NCBI GenBank assembly: GCA_001599595.1
Contig: BCHH01000001.1
Span: 372,001-436,000 of the forward strand
Direction of reading: 5' to 3'
Source: Beverwykella pulmonaria
Lineage: Eukaryota > Ascomycota > Dothideomycetes > Pleosporales > Melanommataceae
DNA: 64,000 bases
Part shown: piece by piece, positions 50,768 through 63,755 of the stretch
Layout of the letters: each line of letters begins with the position of its first letter
Numbering within the stretch: position 1 is the first letter of the stretch
Position numbers and translations under genes: made by a program
The notes under the pieces: generated by a model
The model's input: the letters and a program-made list of their open reading frames with translations, nothing else
The model's database searches: none
What the model was told of the DNA's origin: nothing

Positions 50768-51908
50768 TTAGCTCGCCTCGATCGCTTCAATTTTTGCCAT
50801 GATCCCCGCCTTCCATCTTTTGTAGTCATCTTGCTGCCTATCGCCCAAATAGTCGGTGATATCTTGCATCATTGTTCCCAAGCCAATGTAGTCGCTCCCA
50901 CTATCCTTTAAGCCTCTTCCCCTTCCAATAGCTGTATTTTGGCCCCCGTTGGTTATTTCGACACCCTCCATCTGATCCATGTCTTCCGCAGGCAACACGT
51001 TCAAAAACCAATCCATGCGCAGCCAGCCCTCCTCTTGTGCCATGGGCATAAGTTGCTCTATCTCGGCCAGTATTTCCTCCTCTGTGCATTCTTTCCCGGC
51101 CTTGGATTTGAGTAGAATTGATACCGCTTTATCCTGCCATTCAAGAAACAGCTCCGGAGTTATGTCTTCGTCCATCATCCGCGAAAGAACATAGAATAGC
51201 ATGACAGCAACCAATGCAAGGATCTTAGATTCTGGGAGATCAGAGATAGGTGGTTTTGGTGCGGCCGGAGGTCGTCCTCGTCGTTTGCTCGGGGTTTCGG
51301 GTGCGACTACGGACATGCGCGCGAGGAAGGGGAGCGTGGATTCAACGCCAGTCCAGATGTGCGGCGTGGCGCTAGGGAAAGAGAATTCTTTCAGTAGTGC
51401 GCGAATCGTAGGCATTATCCACTCGGGAGGTTCTTCCGTTGCTGCAGCATCTCTCCTCGCGCTCCGCGGCGTTTTCCTCCCATTTTGTGGTGTTTCCGGT
51501 GCTGTTCGGTCGAACGCGGATATTTGCAGGGCAGCTTTGCGCGGGGTCTCGGGAGCTCTAGAAGTCCTAGGTGCCGGAAGTGCGCTCTCCAGGTATGTAA
51601 ATAGCTTCTTGTAGACTCGTGGAGGACACGGCGGACGGGACGTGATCGTTGGAAGATTCATGCGTTTCTTCAACCTATTATTCAATTAGTTGTCACTAAA
51701 TAACATATATGGTTCACACATGCCTTTCGCATGCTAATTGAGCACATGCATATGGACGCGCAATCTCCTCATCCGCTTTCAAGGAGCTGGCGACGCTTCG
51801 GGAGCGAGCCAGGAGAGAAACGGCAAGCTCGACGAGCTCTGGTGGCAGAGGGCCATTCAGTGCGGGTATAAGGCCGGTGAGAGCCTGTTCAATGGATGCT
51901 CTGCTCAT
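50768..51908 (-). CDS. ORC6: Origin recognition complex subunit 6
   Basis: Two exons (51724-51908 and 50768-51674) give 363 residues. Orc6 helps the origin recognition complex load MCM helicase. The N-terminal cyclin-like fold shows PLPPELVELAVSLLARSRS and EEIARPYACAQLACER, joined to LKKRMNLPTITSRPPCPPRV. A Thr/Pro linker with APETP repeats offers kinase sites. The second helical domain (LALVAVMLFYVLSRMMDEDI) and a C-terminal helix (YLGDRQQDDYKRWKAGI) follow. The 49-base intron has a GC donor (GCATGT at 51723) and TAG acceptor; no GT donor keeps the conserved CERLKKR junction. Confidence 0.9.
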
Positions 51909-53222
51909 TCTGGTTGACTTGCTAATGTGGTGGTGGTGGTTTGGCGCGTGGATGCACCATCTCGGAAGTCTCACGCGATCACGTGTATTTAACTAACCCT
52001 TTATAGAAAAGCGTAGCTTCTTGAAACCAACCTCCTCTATCTTATCCTATCTCCACATTTTCCATCTCAAGACTTTCAGAAGACTCATGGCGTCGAAAAT
52101 TGGTCATTTCTCCAATACATATCGCACCATTCAATACTCACAATCAAACCATACGTACGCGGCATCCAGAAGGACCTGTCCATCATGACAGGTTTCTCCC
52201 TATCTCAGCTTGACACCTGCCAGACCCAGGTGGACTCCATGCCATTAAAGGTATGACTAGGAGGAGACCCCATCCCTTGATAGAACTCAATGTGTTATTA
52301 TCAACCATGGTGTAGGCATGCACGCCACTCATCACAACATCATTCCCTCTCTTTCGAGGCTATTCTTGACCCGACCCTTTAAATGCTCCATAAGTTAGTT
52401 CCACGCTTCATTGTCGCTGTGAGTACAGCGGTACGCCAAAAAGTTCTCAATTTAGATTGGGGCGTTCGTGAAGCCACCGCTAGAAACCTTGAAGAGAGGG
52501 ATACAATTGAAGTTTTAGTTTTCCTAAAGGTATTCAAGAGGGTAGAGACAAGCAAAGTCGTGAAAGCATTGAGGTTCGAAAAGAGAAATCACCGATGTTA
52601 GAGGGGGAAACGCTGTAGGACCATAGTCGGAAGGCTGGATGAGTGCCCAGTAGCATTCCAAGGTGCCGCGATAACGATCACGCGGTACGCGCAGTCAACC
52701 CAAGTTAACGGTAGGGAATGCTTGCTGCAACATTGCTCGGTATAGGCTTAAATAAGCTCCGATTTTCCTCTTCGGGAGCTGTACCGATATTGTAACACAG
52801 TGATCAACCATGTCTCCCGTCATTTGGATTTACATCTCTACGCCGTTTGGAAAAGCGTCCAGAAGAGAAAATTTGAAGCCAAGGAAGTCAAAATTAGAGA
52901 AAAGAAACATGCTGTCGATATGCTGTTTCCAACCAGAGTCACACAGATCATTTCACGCCTTCAAAGTGATCTTAAATCTTTCAATAAATTCAGCGCGGGG
53001 AGACTATCTATCAGACAGCTACCAACGAACTTGAAGGTTGGGGCTGAAAGTGCGGCGCACAAAGTAGAGGTAAAGGACTTTAACGTTAGACCATATTGCA
53101 CTTGTTTCTAGCTTTCGTTTCTTGGATGGTGTCCTGGCACATTCGTTCATTTTGTGTTTTTAGCTCCATGTAGACCATTCACAGAAAATTGTACTATTTC
53201 AAAATGTGCTAAACCTTGAGCC
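51909..53222. other. Gene-poor region
   Basis: No gene is supported. Short open stretches at 52081-52260 and 52800-53111 have no family resemblance. Confidence 0.45.
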
Positions 53223-53446
53223 TGTAAGTGGGTGGTGTCTTATAACCTGACCTCGATGGAATCTCGGTGTGACCCTCGTCACGTGACCGCGCATCGACCG
53301 CGCACCGCTGTGGCCACCCCTGGGCAACGTCAAGCGGCTACACAACTCATAAATAAAAGCCAGCTCCCGTAGTAGTAGATAGGTCTTCATAGAATACAAC
53401 TTCTTTGGTATACTTGGCTCCAGTTCTTGCAAGCTGCCCTCTTACA
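53223..53446. mobile_element. Solo LTR, copy B
   Basis: About 224 bp with exact inverted ends TGTAAG...CTTACA, similar along its length to copy A at 37247-37477. An ATAAATAAAA tract in the middle could be a TATA or polyadenylation signal. Flanking 5-mers are GAGCC and GAGTC, a one-mismatch target duplication. No internal retroelement sequence lies on either side. Confidence 0.82.
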
Positions 53447-53873
53447 GAGTCCTCCTTAACAGTTGCTTTCTTAGCTTCCCTCGATTATTTGTGTGTTTTT
53501 AAAACCTGGCAAAATAAAACCAATATGTTGTTCTAAAGTTTCGAGTTGCACGTTCATATCTGCTAAAAGTGCAACTTGGCGCTCAAAGTGCAGTATTGGC
53601 ATCATTCTAAAGTGCAAATATTTCTAAGTAATTTAGAATCTATTTCCTTGATGCTTAGATTTGCATTTCAACCCCTTAGAAAGCATCTAGAAGTATTAGT
53701 AAATCTGCTTCCAGCTTATGAACCCAACGAAAAGTCTCGACGATTACCAATGTTGTTATTGCGAAGTAGCTCCGCTGAGATGCATATAGTGAAGTCCATT
53801 CTCGCAAGTAGCCTGCTCGTCATCATCTTCACGATTGTAATCTTCATAACAATATTTCCTCCATATTCCGCCA
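53447..53873. other. Intergenic region before the NmrA-like gene
   Basis: AT-rich, with no gene. It separates the solo LTR from the broken NmrA-like gene. Confidence 0.4.
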
Positions 53874-54955
53874 ATGTCCTTCAAAGTCGCCATCGCAGGT
53901 ATCACCAGCAAGCTCGCTCAGCTCATCGCAACGAAGCTTCTCTCCAAACACCTCGATCTCCAGGTCAGCGGTTCTAGCCGTGATCCTAGCAAACTTCCCG
54001 CAGTCTTCAAAGACTCCTCCCGCATCACGCTAATCAAATCCGGTCCCTACGATGCTGCCACTCTTCGTGCTCTTGTCCGTGGCGCTGATGTTGTCATCTG
54101 CTGCTACTTCGCCGACAACGAGACTATGTTGAATGGACAGAAGTTACTCATCCATCTCTGCGAGGAGGAAGGCGTGTCACGTTACATTGCTAGCGATTAT
54201 ACTCTCGACTTCCGCGGAATAGAGTTTGGCGATATCCCGATGAAGGATCCGATGAAGCATGTGTAAGCCTACTTGGAGACGAAAAAGGTCGTCAGGGGCG
54301 TGCATATCTTGGTCGGCATGTTCATGGAGACGTTCTGGACAGCCTTCGATGTGCTAGATGCTGAAGCGAAGAGATTCAGATTCTGGGATGATGGAACAGT
54401 TAAGTTTGAGATGACAAGTATGAAGGATGTGGCGCAATATGTGGCCGCAGTGGCTTTGGATAGTCAGGCAGTTGGCTTCCTAAAATGCATGTCTAGCCTA
54501 GTTCCCCGATTGTGTAACTTAATAATAATAGACAGTTCGTGGTGATCGCAGGAACATGATAGACATTGCCAACGACCTCGAGGCTGTCTATGGCTGCAAT
54601 CTGACGCTCGAGACGTATGATTCTTTGGAGTATGTCTCCCCAGTACAGCGTATGCTTGAGTAAGTCTAGTTATTGAGCAGGCCTGAAAGCTCACTTGCTA
54701 ACTTATGCCTGAAGAACCACATCAAACTTGCTGAAATCCGGAAAGTTAGGGCTGGGGAAGGAGAGCGAGCTGGACAACGACAAGTACCCAGATTTCAAGC
54801 CGGAAAATATTCGGGATTTCTCGAAGGGACTCTCCATGAATCAATTGGTCAAGGGCGAGTCGAATGTGCAGGCTCAGATCGATCTTGTGTGAACGCTCGG
54901 AGGTGTCAATCCTGGAGACACTCTCGAAGCGTGGTTGTTACGAATGATAGAATGA
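53874..54955 (+). pseudogene. NmrA-like NAD(P)-binding protein gene with two nonsense codons
   Basis: Exons 53874-54486, 54536-54659 and 54715-54955 keep one frame over 326 codons. The Rossmann start is FKVAIAGITSKLAQLIATKL, and the segments RGADVVICCYFADNE and VRGVHILVGMFMETFW match NmrA/isoflavone-reductase-like proteins, which bind NAD(P) as sensors or reductases. TAA at 54264-54266 sits between KHV and AYLETKK, and TGA at 54890-54892 between IDLV and TLGGVNPGD. Each could come from a C to T change (CAA and CGA). The first intron needs a GC donor (GCATGT at 54487) to restore FLKFRGDRRNMID. The rest is well preserved, so inactivation looks recent. Confidence 0.78.
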
Positions 54956-55777
54956 CCGAAATAAATAATTTTTTCACAAGAATGCAATTTTTAAAATTCT
55001 TTTTCATCTTCTGCAGCTTTTGCCAAAGACAACGATATTTACATATGAGCACGAAGTTCCGAGTCCTGTCTAAACTCAGAACTGTTGTGCTTGGTTTCTG
55101 CTGAAAATGTGCTTAAGTCCTCAGTGCCCATCTCTATAATGACTTGGTTAAGTGCAATAGATTGCACGAAGGGATGATATGGTTAAAAGAGCACCGAGCA
55201 TGTCAAGTTCACACCTTCACGTGAGGCTTACCTCAATCGAGTAAGCGTATATGGAACGTCTAAACTCCTATTTAAGAGTCTAATTAATTACTAACCTTTA
55301 AACCTTATTATCTGTAATACAAGACTGAAAAATCGTTCGAATGTCTCCACTTCCCTATCTAGATTCACCAATTGCTCAGTTTTCGAGGTTGCAATGCGTG
55401 ATATCCCCCGGCTGATTATGCCACGCATCGCCGCTACTATGTCGGCTTCGTCATGAAGAAACACTTACGTTAGTCGTGATCAGCATTCATCATGCTCTCT
55501 CCGAGTGTTCTAGCAGCGGCTAAAGCAAGAGGTTCTAATCATACTAAGTGGGGCTTCGACATTGAGGCCCGTGTTACACGGGATGCACTGCCACATTTGG
55601 CGCTGATCGTTCCTTCAGCCCTGTTTCGATTGCTCATCAACATAGATTCAGCCCATCACTTTCTGCCATCTGCATACCATCAATGCACATACCCTTCCAG
55701 CATTTCTCATCTCCGTCTTTCCCAATTTGTAGTTCTTCTGACTCTTCTTGGTTTTCGTTTCAGGCTCTTCAACAGCT
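54956..55777. other. Intergenic region
   Basis: No gene. An open stretch from 55492 runs into the leader of the next gene in another frame and looks non-coding. Confidence 0.45.
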
Positions 55778-57822
55778 ATGGGTGGCGCGCTAGAGGGAAA
55801 CGTCGCCATCGTGGCCCTCATTGTCTCTCTCGTGGCTTTGATTGTAACAGCCAACCAACTCCTCCTCCAGCTTTTCAGTTCAGCAGACGGTTACAGGCGG
55901 TGCGCAGAATCCGTCATCGATGTGTGGCACGTGAAGAGGAGGCGGGTCTGGAAGTGGTCCGAGTTCCGCTTTGAGACGCAATACGTGACGCCCCAGATCG
56001 TTCTTCTCAGCCCCCAAGAGATGTTGGACTACGAGAAAGAGTATGGAGAGGTATACCTGATCAATAGTCCGAGATTGGAAGATGATGCTTGTAAAGAGCT
56101 GGACCGTACCGTGCATTTGGGGAAGAGGTTGGGGCAAGATCGGGGAGTAAACACGGCAATGAAAGGTCGTGCGGTCGATAAAAGCAGTAAGGACATAGAA
56201 AAGGCCAACATTCCACCTACGCGACGGAAACCACTTGCGAGGCCCCGGATAAGGACCGAAAGCGACCCTCTAGTCAGCTGGCTTCGATTGGTTAAAGAAT
56301 TGCATAAGCTATCCTACAGTTACTGGCCGGATGATTGCACAACCTGCACGAGTCCTACATGGGATAAGGTTGAATGTGGAATCATTCGAACCAATTACGA
56401 AGCTGAAAAGGAGAAAGAAGTCCACGAATTGTCAAACAAGTCTAGAACTGACATTGCGGTGATCTATCGTCAATTCACGTGGGATTTCATGCCACCTGAT
56501 ATGATCCGACCCTTGGCTGAGGTCAATGTTGGGGACATCGTAGTTCTGGCAATCAGGATGGGGATGCATTGGCACTCATTGGTGAGTAATAAATCTTCCC
56601 CGTATATGCTGGTATGGAGGAGGTGGACTAGAGTATTGTGTTCTTGTCTTTAACAAGTTGTTGGGCTGACTCTTCCCTGCAGGATCCAGATTTTGGCAAG
56701 ATGCAAGCTAACGGCAACGGCTTCAACCTTACCGCTCTGGATGCTAGGGGCTTAGGAGTTGTGCTGCGTTTTATTGCATCTGGTCATCACGATCGATATC
56801 CCAGGATAATTCCCTCTCGCACAGCGGATAAAATGCTGTGTGGAATCGTTCCTGGAGACCCGGATTTGGTTGGTAAAGACTTTTCCATGGTTTTAGGAGA
56901 AGGAAAGATTCGAAATATCGCCGAATATAATGGCATCCTCTATAATATGGGTGTTTCAGACTCTAGAAGAGAAATAATACGCAGGCACAACAACCCCGAG
57001 GTGCACAACGACACTATTACACTACTACTTCCCTTCCTTCCTCTCGAGGGCTCTACGATGACCACATACTGCTTTCCTGGCTGGTATACCGAACCGGGCA
57101 TAAGGGGAGTCCATTGCTTCTGGGAAGGCCGAATCGCACTTCATCGGTTGCTTCAGGAGCGAGTGCAGAGTGAGGCAACAAGCTTGACATCAACGGAGAC
57201 TCTGAGCCATGTGCTCAAGAACATGAGTCTGCTAGAGCAGTGTCATGGAGATGACTGGTATGCCCGCTGGTCCTGGTCTCCATCCATTCGCAATAGCCAT
57301 GGATGGGAAGCGAAACTTTCTGCCATCAACGACGCTCGAAAAGTGTTCGATTGGACAACAAACTACTTTCTCGAATGTGGTTTTGGAGAGTCGAGCAATG
57401 GGGGCCATACCCGCTACGTTCATCTCGTTGCCGCACATGCGAACATGGCTAACTATGCGATCGAAAAGTCAAAAGCATTTGTCCGCAATTACAAACACGA
57501 CCGGTCTCAGCACGCTCTTAGGCAGGCATATAACATCGAGTCTAGACATGGCTACTACTTCGTGTTTGACCTCTACGAAGTGGGACGCCATTATGTAAAT
57601 CATTTGCATGATAGCATACATGGAGTAAGGGCATATTTGAAGGAGAAAGGTATCTTGATGACTGACGATGAAGTCGAGGCTGCGTGGTGGGTTATGCAGC
57701 TCAGAGGGATCACGTGGAATTTCTCGACATGGCATCCGGATGGAATCGTGCCGCAGATCTTGGGGGATAAATTGGTTCCGAGCTCGTTCTATGGAAATAG
57801 GTCCCCTGTGTGGATTACGTGA
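55778..57822 (+). CDS. Conserved fungal membrane-anchored protein (modin-like), function unknown
   Basis: Two exons (55778-56581 and 56683-57822) give 647 residues. One N-terminal transmembrane helix (VAIVALIVSLVALIVTANQL) precedes a soluble part. Family blocks include YRRCAESVIDVWHVKRRRVW, WSEFRFETQYVTPQI and YRQFTWDFMPPDMIRPLAEV, followed by a motif near NVGDIVVLAIRMGMHW. These match a large family of fungal proteins sometimes labelled modin; no biochemical role is known to me. The second half is Trp- and His-rich (FPGWYTEPGIRGVHCFWEG). The intron is GT-AG, 101 bases. Confidence 0.75.
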
Positions 57823-58254
57823 AGAGTGGGTATGCATGATAGGTGACGAAAAACACTAGTGGGGTGCTGGAAACGCACTTAGATCCTTGCTTGCGGTCCC
57901 CGCCTGCCGGCAAATTTCGAGACGAAAGCCAAGAGTGTGGATCAGGGGGTAAACTAGCATTCGTAGGAGCTTCCATGGAGTTCACGAAATGGGGTGTGAG
58001 GAACTCTCTATTAGCCGAGGATTGATTAAATAACCCACCACTCACCACAACTCATCACAACTAAAGTCGTACCGCAAGGCTTCCTCTGTGTCACTGGTGG
58101 GTTCTTGCCGGGACCATGTATCTTTTTCTCATTTTTGTCTATCTCACTTATTCATTTCTCCTTGGCTTCTCCTCCTCTGTCAAGAGCCGTTTAAAATGAT
58201 TCATTTTTCCTTGAACCACAGTTTCCTCACATCTGATATCTTTGTAGGCCCGTT
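57823..58254. other. Promoter region of the beta-glucosidase gene
   Basis: No gene. It contains TTAGCC at 58011-58016 (listed separately) and a pyrimidine-rich leader before the ATG. Confidence 0.5.
58011..58016 (-). promoter_or_regulatory. XlnR/Xyr1-like site upstream of GH3
   Basis: TTAGCC is the complement of GGCTAA, the core bound by XlnR/Xyr1 in other ascomycetes. It lies 239 bases before the GH3 start. Six-base matches are common by chance. Confidence 0.35.
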
Positions 58255-60574
58255 ATGCATTGTTTAATCTTCATTACAGCGACTCTTATCGGCGCTGCTT
58301 CTGCTCAAGGCTTTAACGCAGACTGGGATGCAGCCTATACCAAAGCATCCGCCGCCCTCGCCAAGCTTTCGCAGTCCGAGAAGATTGGTCTAATTTCTGG
58401 CGTAGGATGGGGGAAGGGCCCATGTTCCGGAAACACTGGCTCCGCAAAATCCATCAACTATCCCGCACTATGTCTTCAAGACGGCCCTCTTGGTGTACGC
58501 TCAGCGGCCAGTATCACCGCGTTCCCCGCTGGAATCCAGGCAGGCGCTACGTGGGATCGGCAATTGATGAGAGAACGAGGGAGAGCATTAGGAGAGGAAA
58601 CACGGGCGCTGGGTATACATGTTATTTTAGGTCCTGTTTCGGGGCCTCTGGGGCAGTTCGTAACGGGTGGAAGGAATTGGGAGGGGTTTGGAAATGATCC
58701 GTACCTGGCGGGTGTAGCAACTGAAGTTACGATTGGCGGTATTCAAGAAGCGGGAGCACAGGCGTGTGTGAAACACTTCATACTCAACGAACAGGAAAAG
58801 AACCGAGAGACGATGAACTCAGTAATTGACGATCACACGCTACACGAGCTTTATCTCTGGCCCTTTGCCGAGGCTGTGCGGGCCAACGTTGCGAGTGTGA
58901 TGTGCTCGTATAACAAGCTCGATGGGAAGTGGGCGTGCGAGAATAAAAGAGTCATGGACGAGTTATTGAAGAAAGAGCTGGGGTTTAAAGGATATGTGCT
59001 CACGGATTGGGATGCACAGCATTCGACAACTGATTCTGCAAATGCGGGCCTGGATATGACTATGCCCGGATCGGCTCAAGACGGCGGCAACATTTTCTGG
59101 GGATCAAAGCTCCAGTCTGCGGTAACAGGCGGCCAAGTGTCGACGAGCCGACTCGATGATATGGTGAAGAGGGTCCTCGCATCCTGGTACTTAACCAAGC
59201 AAGATTCAGGATATCCCGCAACTGCTATTGATAGGCGCTCGAAGAACGGAGGACCAAATGTTCAGGGGAATCATTCGGTTATCGCCCGGGCGGTGGCTCG
59301 AGACGGTATCATTTTGCTGAAAAATGTTGGAAACATATTGCCGCTGAAAGCACCCAAAAGTATAGCAATCATTGGTTCTGATGCAGTGCCGAATCCAAAG
59401 GGCATCAATTCGTGCCAGGAGATGGGGTGTAATCAAGGGACTTTGACTATGGGATGGGGGTCCGGGTCAGCTACTCTTCCAGTCAGTCTTCTACTCGTCG
59501 CTCCATGTCGGCCCTTTCTTTTTGAAGTACCTTCAAGTTCCATCATTAATACTCAATAGTATGTAAGCTCTCCAGCCGACACAATCACCACCCGCGCGAA
59601 AAAGGACGGCACTACCATCACCCTTTCCGCCTCAGATACTGCCACCCAAGGCGCCATCGCTGCCCAAAAAGCCGACATCGCGCTCGTCTTTATAACCGCC
59701 GACAGCGGTGAAGAATACATAACCGTCGAAGGCCACGCGGGCGACCGCAAAGATATGCTCGCGTGGCACAACGGTGAGGCCCTCGTCAAGGCAGTCGCAG
59801 AAATCAGCAAGAATACAATTGTTATCATCCACAGCACCGGCCCTATTCTCATGGAGGCTTTCGCGGACTTGATTAATGTGAAGGCGATTGTTTGGGCAGG
59901 GTTGCCTGGACAAGAGGCGGGAAATGCGTTGGTAGATGTGCTGTATGGGGATGTGAGTCCGAGTGGGAAGTTACCGTTTACTATTGCGAAGAAGAGTGCC
60001 GATTATGGGACAAATATACAGTCGAATACTGATAACTTTGGAGAGGGACTGTATATTGATTACCGGGCTTTGGATAAGAAGAGTGTGGCGCCGAGGTACG
60101 AGTTCGGATTTGGGCTATGTGAGTAAGCAGTAGAGTGGCAAAAGAAATTGCTAATTTTTGAAAGCATACACAACATTCAACTACTCAAACCTAGTAGTCA
60201 TTGGCTCGCCTACTACCGGCCCTGAAACCGGTACCACAGTGCCTGGTGGTGCATCTTCTCTGTTCGAAGTGGTCGTTACTGTCACGGCAAATATCACGAA
60301 TATAGGTGCAGTAACTGCCTCTGAAGTTGCACAACTGTATCTCGGCTTCCCTGCTTCTGCGCCTGACGCACCCTTACGACAACTGCGTGGGTTTCTAAAG
60401 CTTAGTATCAAGGTAGGCGAGAGCATAGTGGCGAGATTTGAACTCAGAAGGAAAGATCTGAGTTACTGGGATTCGGCTGCCAAGAAGTGGGTGCTTCCAA
60501 AAGGGGAGTTTAAAGTGGAAGTTGGTGCTAGCTCAAGGGATGCTCGATTGATTGGTAAGATCAGTGCTCCATAA
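58255..60574 (+). CDS. Secreted GH3 beta-glucosidase, Cel3A/Bgl1 type
   Basis: Three exons (58255-59481, 59560-60118, 60165-60574) give 731 residues, close to Trichoderma Cel3A. It hydrolyses cellobiose and short beta-glucans outside the cell. A signal peptide ends at ASAQG. The barrel shows YPALCLQDGPLGVR, GGRNWEGFGNDPYLAG and KHFILNEQEKNRET. The nucleophile Asp (about 251) is in VLTDWDAQHS. The acid/base Glu lies in FITADSGEEYITVEG, and AGLPGQEAGNALVDVLYGD follows. The fibronectin-III domain ends SYWDSAAKKWVLPKGEF. The introns are 78 and 46 bases, GT-AG. The ATG at 58255 is the first in frame. Confidence 0.94.
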
Positions 60575-61571
<997 letters not shown>

Positions 61572-61642
61572 GGTTTTGGCTCTATGGAAAGGAATATAGT
61601 ATTGATATTGAAATGTTTTTGTTCGACAAGACCATCTGATCT

Positions 61643-62429
61643 TCACTCAATAGCCGTATTACGGACCATAAGGACGTGAACGTATTCTTCGGGGCCTCGA
61701 TATTCTTTCAAGTGATGCACAACCGTCTCAACGGTCTTGAGGCCATACGCTTTGTACATTGGATGTCCAAATGGAGTTGCCTCTAGAATAATCTTCAACT
61801 TGTGTTTGTCTGCAAACTCTGTCCCCTACTTGAGCATCATGGTTGCTGCGCCTCGCCGCTGGTGGCTTGGAAGAGTGTTCATTCCATCAAGGGCTTTGAC
61901 CAAACAGTCAGCTCTGTATTTCAGTCGCCAGATCGGGCAGTGCAACTATGCACTTACATATGATACCCTTTCCCGTAGGGAACTTCTTCCGCGCTTCATT
62001 CATTTTTTCTTCTATGGGCAATACCATCTATTTATTGATTCTAATGGATCAATCATCAAAATTATATTTCAAATATTCTTTCTTGAAACGCTCCTTACCT
62101 TCGGCTGACACCTCCTCGAATACATCCGCACTCTCTGCTCTCAAGGATTTCTAGACACCCTACAAGGAGCTTCTATCAGGAATAGTTTATTACCTTTCTG
62201 GTACTGCCATCGACGACTTTAAATGCCAGGTGTTTTCCCAAAAGAGATTTCCTGGGAACCGCCCTTTGTAACTCTCTTGCCGGTCTTCGGTGGTGAAGGT
62301 CTTGTAGTATACCTGCGCGAAGGGGTCGGTTAGGTTCAACTGGGTGACTTGGGTTGCGGCGGCATCTCGGTCGCCGAGAGTGACTGGTTGGATTTGGAGT
62401 GGCAAAGTTGTTGATGAGGTTATAATCAA
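61643..62429 (-). pseudogene. GNAT-family acetyltransferase pseudogene
   Basis: Successive parts of a fungal GNAT protein are readable. They are an N-terminal part LQIQPVTLGDRDAA and FPGNLFWENTWHLK (62190-62429), whose frame slips into KVVDGSTRKV as if one A were lost. A middle part has AEGKERFKKEYLKYNFDD (near 62100), and a C-terminal part has ALDGMNTLPSHQRRGAAT (near 61880), the acetyl-CoA loop, then YRGPEEYVHVLMVR to the stop at 61643. TAG at 61826-61828 stands where homologues have Trp (LK*GTEFADKH). Introns may separate the parts, but the slip and stop make it a likely pseudogene. Confidence 0.7.
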
Positions 62430-62747
62430 GATAATGTAGAACGCTGTATAAACTATACTCGTGTTCCAAGTCTTTCACGTGCAATCTACCGAAATTTCGG
62501 TAAGCCATTCTTCGTGATCATCAGGCCTTCCATACTTAACCACAACAAACCAGATCGCGGAGATAAAGTCGTAAACATTTGTAACCGTTTGTTACCAGTA
62601 TTGGAACAAAAAGATCTTAGACCTACCATTATACAATTCCGAGTAAAGGAATCGGACTAATTCAACATACGTGCCCAATGAAGTCTTGATTTTCATGTCA
62701 TAGCTCCGAAAAGGGAGCAAACTTTCTTTCGCACTAATCAAAATACG

Positions 62748-63181
62748 CTACCGCCGGCCCGGTCCCGCCCCGTCCTTACCCTTCAGCGCCAACAAAAGGT
62801 CTTCTCGCTGTCCAAGGGGACATTTTCCATCACATGTGGCATAACGTCCTGTGATCGCATCGTCCAAAGCAACTTCCTTACTCAAGGCCGTCCACAGATA
62901 CGTATGTGGTAGATAGATTTCTTTAGCAACGGAATGTATGGATAATGCAAGTACCAAGTAGTGGTCTGCCACACGTTTGACTGACAGCTGCCTGGATTTC
63001 CAGCGATGGAGATAACGCCCATTTTCCGTCTAGAGCGTTTCGCGAATTCGGACGCGGCGAACCAAGTCGCCGTCTTTAAGGCACGGTAGTGTCGTCTGAT
63101 GGCGTGACCAAAGTTCAATCGGAACTCTCCCTTCGGCACCATGAGCTCGACCAGAACAGTCGCAGCCCAGACGCCCTGCAC
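62748..63181 (-). pseudogene. Short-chain dehydrogenase C-terminal fragment (pseudogene)
   Basis: Two frames form the C-terminal half of an SDR. The first has KTATWFAASEFAKRSRRK and GVISIAGNPGSCQSNVW (63181 to about 62920), corresponding to the segment after the catalytic Tyr and the conserved PG. The second has TYLWTALSKEVALDDAI and GREDLLLALKG-like sequence (QREDLLLALKGKDGAGPGRR) to the stop at 62748. A frameshift lies near 62900. The catalytic Tyr region is altered (HAIRRHYRALKTAT) and no nucleotide-binding half precedes it. Confidence 0.6.
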
Positions 63182-63755
63182 TTATTGCAATTGAGGATAT
63201 ACTTTGGTGGCCATGAGTAGATTAGCAAGAGTCACAAAGCATGATAACTATGAAGTACTCCAAGGAATTTAGTGCGAAACCACAAGTATGGGGCTATCTA
63301 CGAGTTATACAGGGGCGACAGCCATGCTCGGATCCCTTTCAGCTGGAACGTTGAACAGTCAAAACAGGAGAGCGCGAATGCCTGTCAATACGGGCTTATC
63401 GCGTATCAACCAATCAACATCACAAATTAAAATGAGAAATTCAAATACGAACCCGTTCATTCAGCCCGTCAACCCATCCCTGTGCCTAATTCCCTAAAAG
63501 AAGCTTTCGAGGCTTGGTTGCGGGCACTAAAATGCTTAATTTAATTACTCGTGATACGAAAAACGACATTTTTGCGAAACACGAGGTGGCGAGGTATGCG
63601 CTGTGCTTGGGGGATATTTTTCTTAGACACTACATATACTCCCCCTTTCCGCCCCCTCACCTTCCCTTTCTCTCTCTATAGCCTTTAATTCTCCAACAAG
63701 ATCTTTCCAAACCAAACCTTCATTCCTTACATCCTCCCATTCAATCCAATTCAAA
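63182..63755. other. Intergenic region
   Basis: No gene. The last 120 bases are strongly pyrimidine-rich and lead to the ATG at 63756. Confidence 0.45.
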
